From the NCBI RefSeq assembly GCF_949987515.2, contig NC_082684.1, positions 154,184,044-154,248,043 of the forward strand: a stretch of DNA of 64,000 nucleotides, in the 5' to 3' direction. The notes beneath the pieces are model-generated. The model was not told the origin of the DNA. It did no database searches and worked only from the letters and a program-made list of their open reading frames with translations. Origin of the DNA: Delphinus delphis. Its lineage: Eukaryota; Chordata; Mammalia; Artiodactyla; Delphinidae. This document shows positions 60,731-64,000 of this stretch, one piece after another (the first letter of the stretch is position 1; each line of letters opens with the position of its first letter). The position numbers and the translations under genes are program-made.

Positions 60731-62080
60731 TCGCTGGATATAGAATTACAGTTTTCTTCTTTTAGCATTCTAAAGACATTAATTCACCATCTCTTAGTCT
60801 CCATTGTTTCTGATGAGACGTCTGTTGTTATTTAAATTGCTGTTCCTGTATAAGGAATGTATCATTTTTCTCTTGATGCTTTGAAGATTTTCCTCGTTAT
60901 GTTTGGTTATCAGCAATTTGACTAGGTTGTGTTTCTTTGTATTTGTGTTGCTTATTCACTGAGATTCCTGAACCCATTAATTTAGATCTTTCAGCTACTC
61001 TGGTAAATTTGGAGTCATTGTTTCTTCATCTATTTTTTTCTTCCACAATCTCTGCGGCCACATCTTCTGAGTCACCAAGTACACATGATATGGTTGCTCA
61101 GATCCCTGGGATTCTATTCATCTTTCCCTCCCTTCCTTCCAATCATTTTTTTCCTCTCTGTTCTTCAGATAGTATAATTTCTATTTTCAAGGTCATGAAC
61201 TCTTTGCTCTGTCATCTCTATTCTGCTATTAAGCCCTTCCAATGAATTTGCTTATCTTGGATATTGTATTTTTGGGTTCTAAAATTTCTCTTTTTTATCT
61301 TCTCTACTTCTGTTCTGGCACTTCCTATCTTTTTATTCATTACAAGAATATTTTCCTTTACATCAATGGTTTGAAACTTTAGAGTATATCCGAATTATCT
61401 AGAGAGCTTTTTAAAAACATAGCCTGCTAAGTCTCACCCCAAAGTTTGTGATTCAGTTGATCTGAGGTGAGGTCAGCAAATCTGTATTTCCAACAAGTTC
61501 CCAGGAGATGCTGAAGCTGCTGGTGCAAAGACTACACTTTGAGAACCACGGCTTTACACCATGGAGCTTAGTTGTAATAGGGGCTTTAAAATACTTGTCT
61601 GCTAATTTCAACACCTGGGACATGCTGGATTTGGTCTGTGTTGATTTATCTTTTCTACTGAGAATGAGTCTGATTTTCCTATTTCTTCATGCATTGAGCA
61701 ACTCTGGATTGAAACCTGGATGTTTTAAATATATATCACAGAGACTCTGGATTGTGTTATATTCCTCCCAAGAGTGTTGATTTCTCTGTTTTAGCAAGCA
61801 ATTAACTTGGCTGGACTCAAACTATACACTCTGTCTCTTGAGAAGCAGCTCAAATCTCAGTTCAGTTCTTTCATCCTTAGCAAGGCTTCTTGGAGTTTTC
61901 CTGGCACATACATGGTTCAGGGATCAGTTAAAGATTTAGGCAGAGTTTATACACTGGATTTGTGGTCTTCCCTCCTGCCTCTCCCCTGTCTGAGTCTTCC
62001 CTCACTTTCCAGTAGCTGTGGTTGCCCAAATTCTGTTAACTGGTTCATCAGGCCAGAAAGACCTTGAATTTTATATCACT
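60731..62080 (-). mobile_element. L1-like segment (probably L1M 5' region), interrupted
   Basis: T-rich on the plus strand, with phrases typical of old L1M elements: GGATATAGAATTACAG, CTCCATTGTTTCTGATGAGA, GACTCTGGATTGTGTTATAT, CAGCTCAAATCTCAGTTCAG. A MER5-like element (about 61362-61555) splits it. Whether it belongs to the same L1 as the neighbouring ORF2 end is uncertain. Confidence 0.5.
61362..61555. mobile_element. MER5-like element nested in L1-like sequence
   Basis: Runs from GGTTTGAAACTTTAGAGTAT through TTTCCAACAAGTTCCCAGGA to CTTTGAGAACCACGG, a typical hAT MER5 layout with complementary ends. The surrounding L1-like sequence resumes on the right. Confidence 0.6.
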
Positions 62081-64000
62081 GTTTTCATTAGCCCCTATGT
62101 TGTCAACTGTGGCTGACCTTAAGCCAAAAGTCTGTAAAAAATGGGTGACCACTCCTGCTACTACTTTCTTCCAAGCATCTGTTCCCCTCTAAAACCCTTC
62201 TGCTTTTGTTCATTTTCCATGTCTCTCAGGTACTAGTTTTGGTATTCTGCCCAGAATTTATAGTTGCTATCTGCAGGGGGATCAATTCAGTATGAGCTTA
62301 CTCAGCCAATACTAGAAGCAAAACTCCCTCCTAACACTTTAAAAATAAATATGAAATTTTCCAAAATTACCCACTACTATACATTTTTTTATCAGACATT
62401 GCAATACTATATAAATGTATCTACTTTGAAATACATAAACTGAGATAAACAGGTTCCTGTAAGTAAGAGAGATTACATCTTTATATGACTCATGGAAAGA
62501 AACCAAGGTAATTCACATTTCCATGTCTTTTTATAGAAGTTAAGTTGAAAATGCAATTATATTTTTATGTTACCAGAACAAAATTATCCAATGTATGTTG
62601 AGAAACCAATATGCTCCTTTCCTTTATGTTTCTTCAGAAATCGAAATCAAAGGAATTCTAGGTTGGCTGTTTTTCTGCAAGTCGTCTGGCCTCATTCATG
62701 CATATTAGGTATTGAGTTTCTTTTTGATGACATGACTCGATACACTGCCTGAAAAGCCTCTAAGTAAGTTAAAATGCATTTTATCCTACTTAATAAGGGA
62801 AAGCTACAACCGTGTAACCTATTTTCATTTCAACTCACTGCCTGAGGGTAATTTATAAAGGATCAATAGCAAAACTGTTACCTTTGAGTTTATTTTACTA
62901 AGCATTTGCCTGTGTCAATCCGTCTCAGAACAGCCTCGGATTGCTAAACATCCCCAGGGTAACGTCTTCCACGCATCCACTTCCACACGACCCCTCCTCT
63001 GGTACACACGAGATGTGTGATTAAAAAATGATTCATGATAAGCATTCCATTAAAGAGCACTTGTAGCCTGTTAACATCATCCAGCAAAGTACCAGTAATG
63101 CAATGCACGTGCCACCAAGGTAGATAACAATCCTGTCGATTAAATAAACGGACAGCAAGAAACAAAGGGGGCATCTTTGTAACAAGTGCATTCCTAATGA
63201 ATACGCCAGCATTTTCATTAATACAGATTTCATCTTGGTAGCTGAATGCTGAAAGCTCAGAGGCCACCTGGGGATATGGCTCCTGGGTCCACTATAAATA
63301 TCCATTTGGACAACGGCTGGCTGATGGGAGCAGAAGATATAAAAAGACACCTTGGGGGAACCATGTTGTCATAGAAGAAATAACTCCCTAAATCCAGAAC
63401 AAGGGGAAGATGTGAGGAGTTTCTTCCCAAGGCTAAAGAGTTAGGGAAGGACAATCTCCCGTCTGGAAGAAAGCACAACCTCAAAGGGGTTTGAGGATGC
63501 AATGAGGAGTTTCCACAATCACAAATAAAAGGCAACGAGGCCAGCAGATTCCATGACAAGTGATGTCAACCCAGTTTGAAGTGTAGTAAGACTCCACGGA
63601 CTTAATATGCCTTAAGAGCTAACCAGCTGCTGTTCCCACGGTGGCAGATCGCACAGCTGTCTCCACACCACCTCACTCCCTTCATACAGCTCTTTCAACG
63701 CTTCAGAAGAGCTACCTTTGTGAAAGGCAATGTCATCCAGTAGAAGTTCATTCAATCGTGTAAGGAGCCCTGATTTCCAACCCTGCCACTGACGTGTTTC
63801 CGTATTTATGAGCACAAGCTGACCTCGTCATCAACCTACTTAATTCTCCAAAATCTGATTATGATTTATGCTCAGTGTTGAGCTTCTCTCTGTTAAGCCA
63901 GCTCTTCCCATCAGAAAGCGTTGCCAACTGAATCCCTGGAGTAAAAATTATCGGTGGGGCAGCAATGAATCAGCAGCTCTAGGCGCACGTGCCCAGAAAA

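Larger units (their letters stand above)
3338..64000 (-). other. SFMBT2: SFMBT2 transcription unit, 3' half (partial)
   Basis: This is the 3' part of a Polycomb-group gene. Eleven coding exons on the minus strand join in phase to 1482 nt (493 residues plus stop). From family knowledge, SFMBT2 has four MBT repeats, a SLED domain and a SAM domain, about 890 residues in human. It binds methylated histone tails, works with YY1 as the mammalian counterpart of the fly Pho-RC complex, and represses transcription in the nucleus. The window carries only the end of MBT4, SLED, the linker and SAM. The 5' half lies beyond 64000. I prefer SFMBT2 over SFMBT1 because of the ending [11 protein letters not shown] and the QKKRKIAVV linker, both judged from memory rather than by alignment. 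All intron boundaries are GT-AG. Confidence 0.88.
58736..64000 (-). other. SFMBT2 intron upstream of exon a (partial)
   Basis: At least 5265 bp, open at the window edge. It holds the alternating CA/CG tract, an L2 end, and L1 sequence with nested LTR, SINE and MER5 insertions (59300-62080). The segment 62090-64000 shows no recognised exon. Confidence 0.75.

Noticed and set aside
63612..63815. 67-codon minus-strand frame near the window edge as another SFMBT2 exon
   Set aside because: The peptide does not resemble MBT repeat sequence, there is no suitable splice-site pair, and the DNA looks like decayed repeat sequence.
58736..64000. Rodent-type miR-466/467/669/297 cluster in the SFMBT2 intron
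   Set aside because: The tandemly repeated hairpin units of the mouse cluster are not present. Only one CA/CG tract and ordinary retroelements are seen.

Overview
This is a vertebrate, mammalian genomic window. Eight tRNA-derived CHR-type SINEs about 170-210 bp long carry the cetacean form of the head (GGGCTTCCCTGGTGGCGCAG) and an internal TGCCGCGGAGCGGCTGGGCC block. There is no sign of BovB or Bov-A elements. The best reading is a whale or dolphin (confidence about 0.85). There are no prokaryotic operons, CRISPR arrays or phage genes.

One protein-coding gene is visible, on the minus strand: the 3' half of SFMBT2 (Scm-like with four MBT domains 2, a Polycomb-group chromatin reader). I assembled 11 coding exons by eye from splice sites, phase and protein recognition. 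In transcription order they are 58735-58609, 48663-48550, 45687-45645, 43837-43767, 41110-40971, 28053-27944, 22177-22002, 19933-19767, 19387-19124, 18368-18240 and 8234-8094 (stop). All introns are GT-AG, all phases match, and the lengths sum to 1482 nt: 493 codons plus a TGA. They encode the last part of MBT repeat 4, the SLED domain, basic nuclear-localisation clusters, an acidic and Arg/Pro/Ala-rich linker, and the C-terminal SAM domain. The 5' half of the gene (MBT 1-3, promoter) lies beyond position 64000.

Layout: 1 to about 3337 is intergenic sequence downstream of the gene. About 3338-8093 is a long 3' UTR ending at two polyadenylation signals and containing three Pumilio-type motifs. 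From 8094 to 64000 there are exons separated by introns of 379 to 12917 bp. The introns hold CHR SINEs, L1 fragments, old MIR, L2 and MER5 copies, MaLR-type solo LTRs, a second LTR-like family, a well-preserved 460-bp Tigger MITE and a few microsatellites.

I found no new gene system. The most interesting observations are: a target site used twice, leaving three copies of one duplication (38643/38861/39040); oppositely oriented SINE pairs flanking SFMBT2 exons, which could promote circular RNA; a tandem AG acceptor at exon b; a CA/GT hairpin in an intron of the gene that hosts the rodent miR-466/467/669/297 cluster; a deep stack of nested insertions in an L1 region at 59300-62080; and an open intron-retention frame that would remove the SAM domain.
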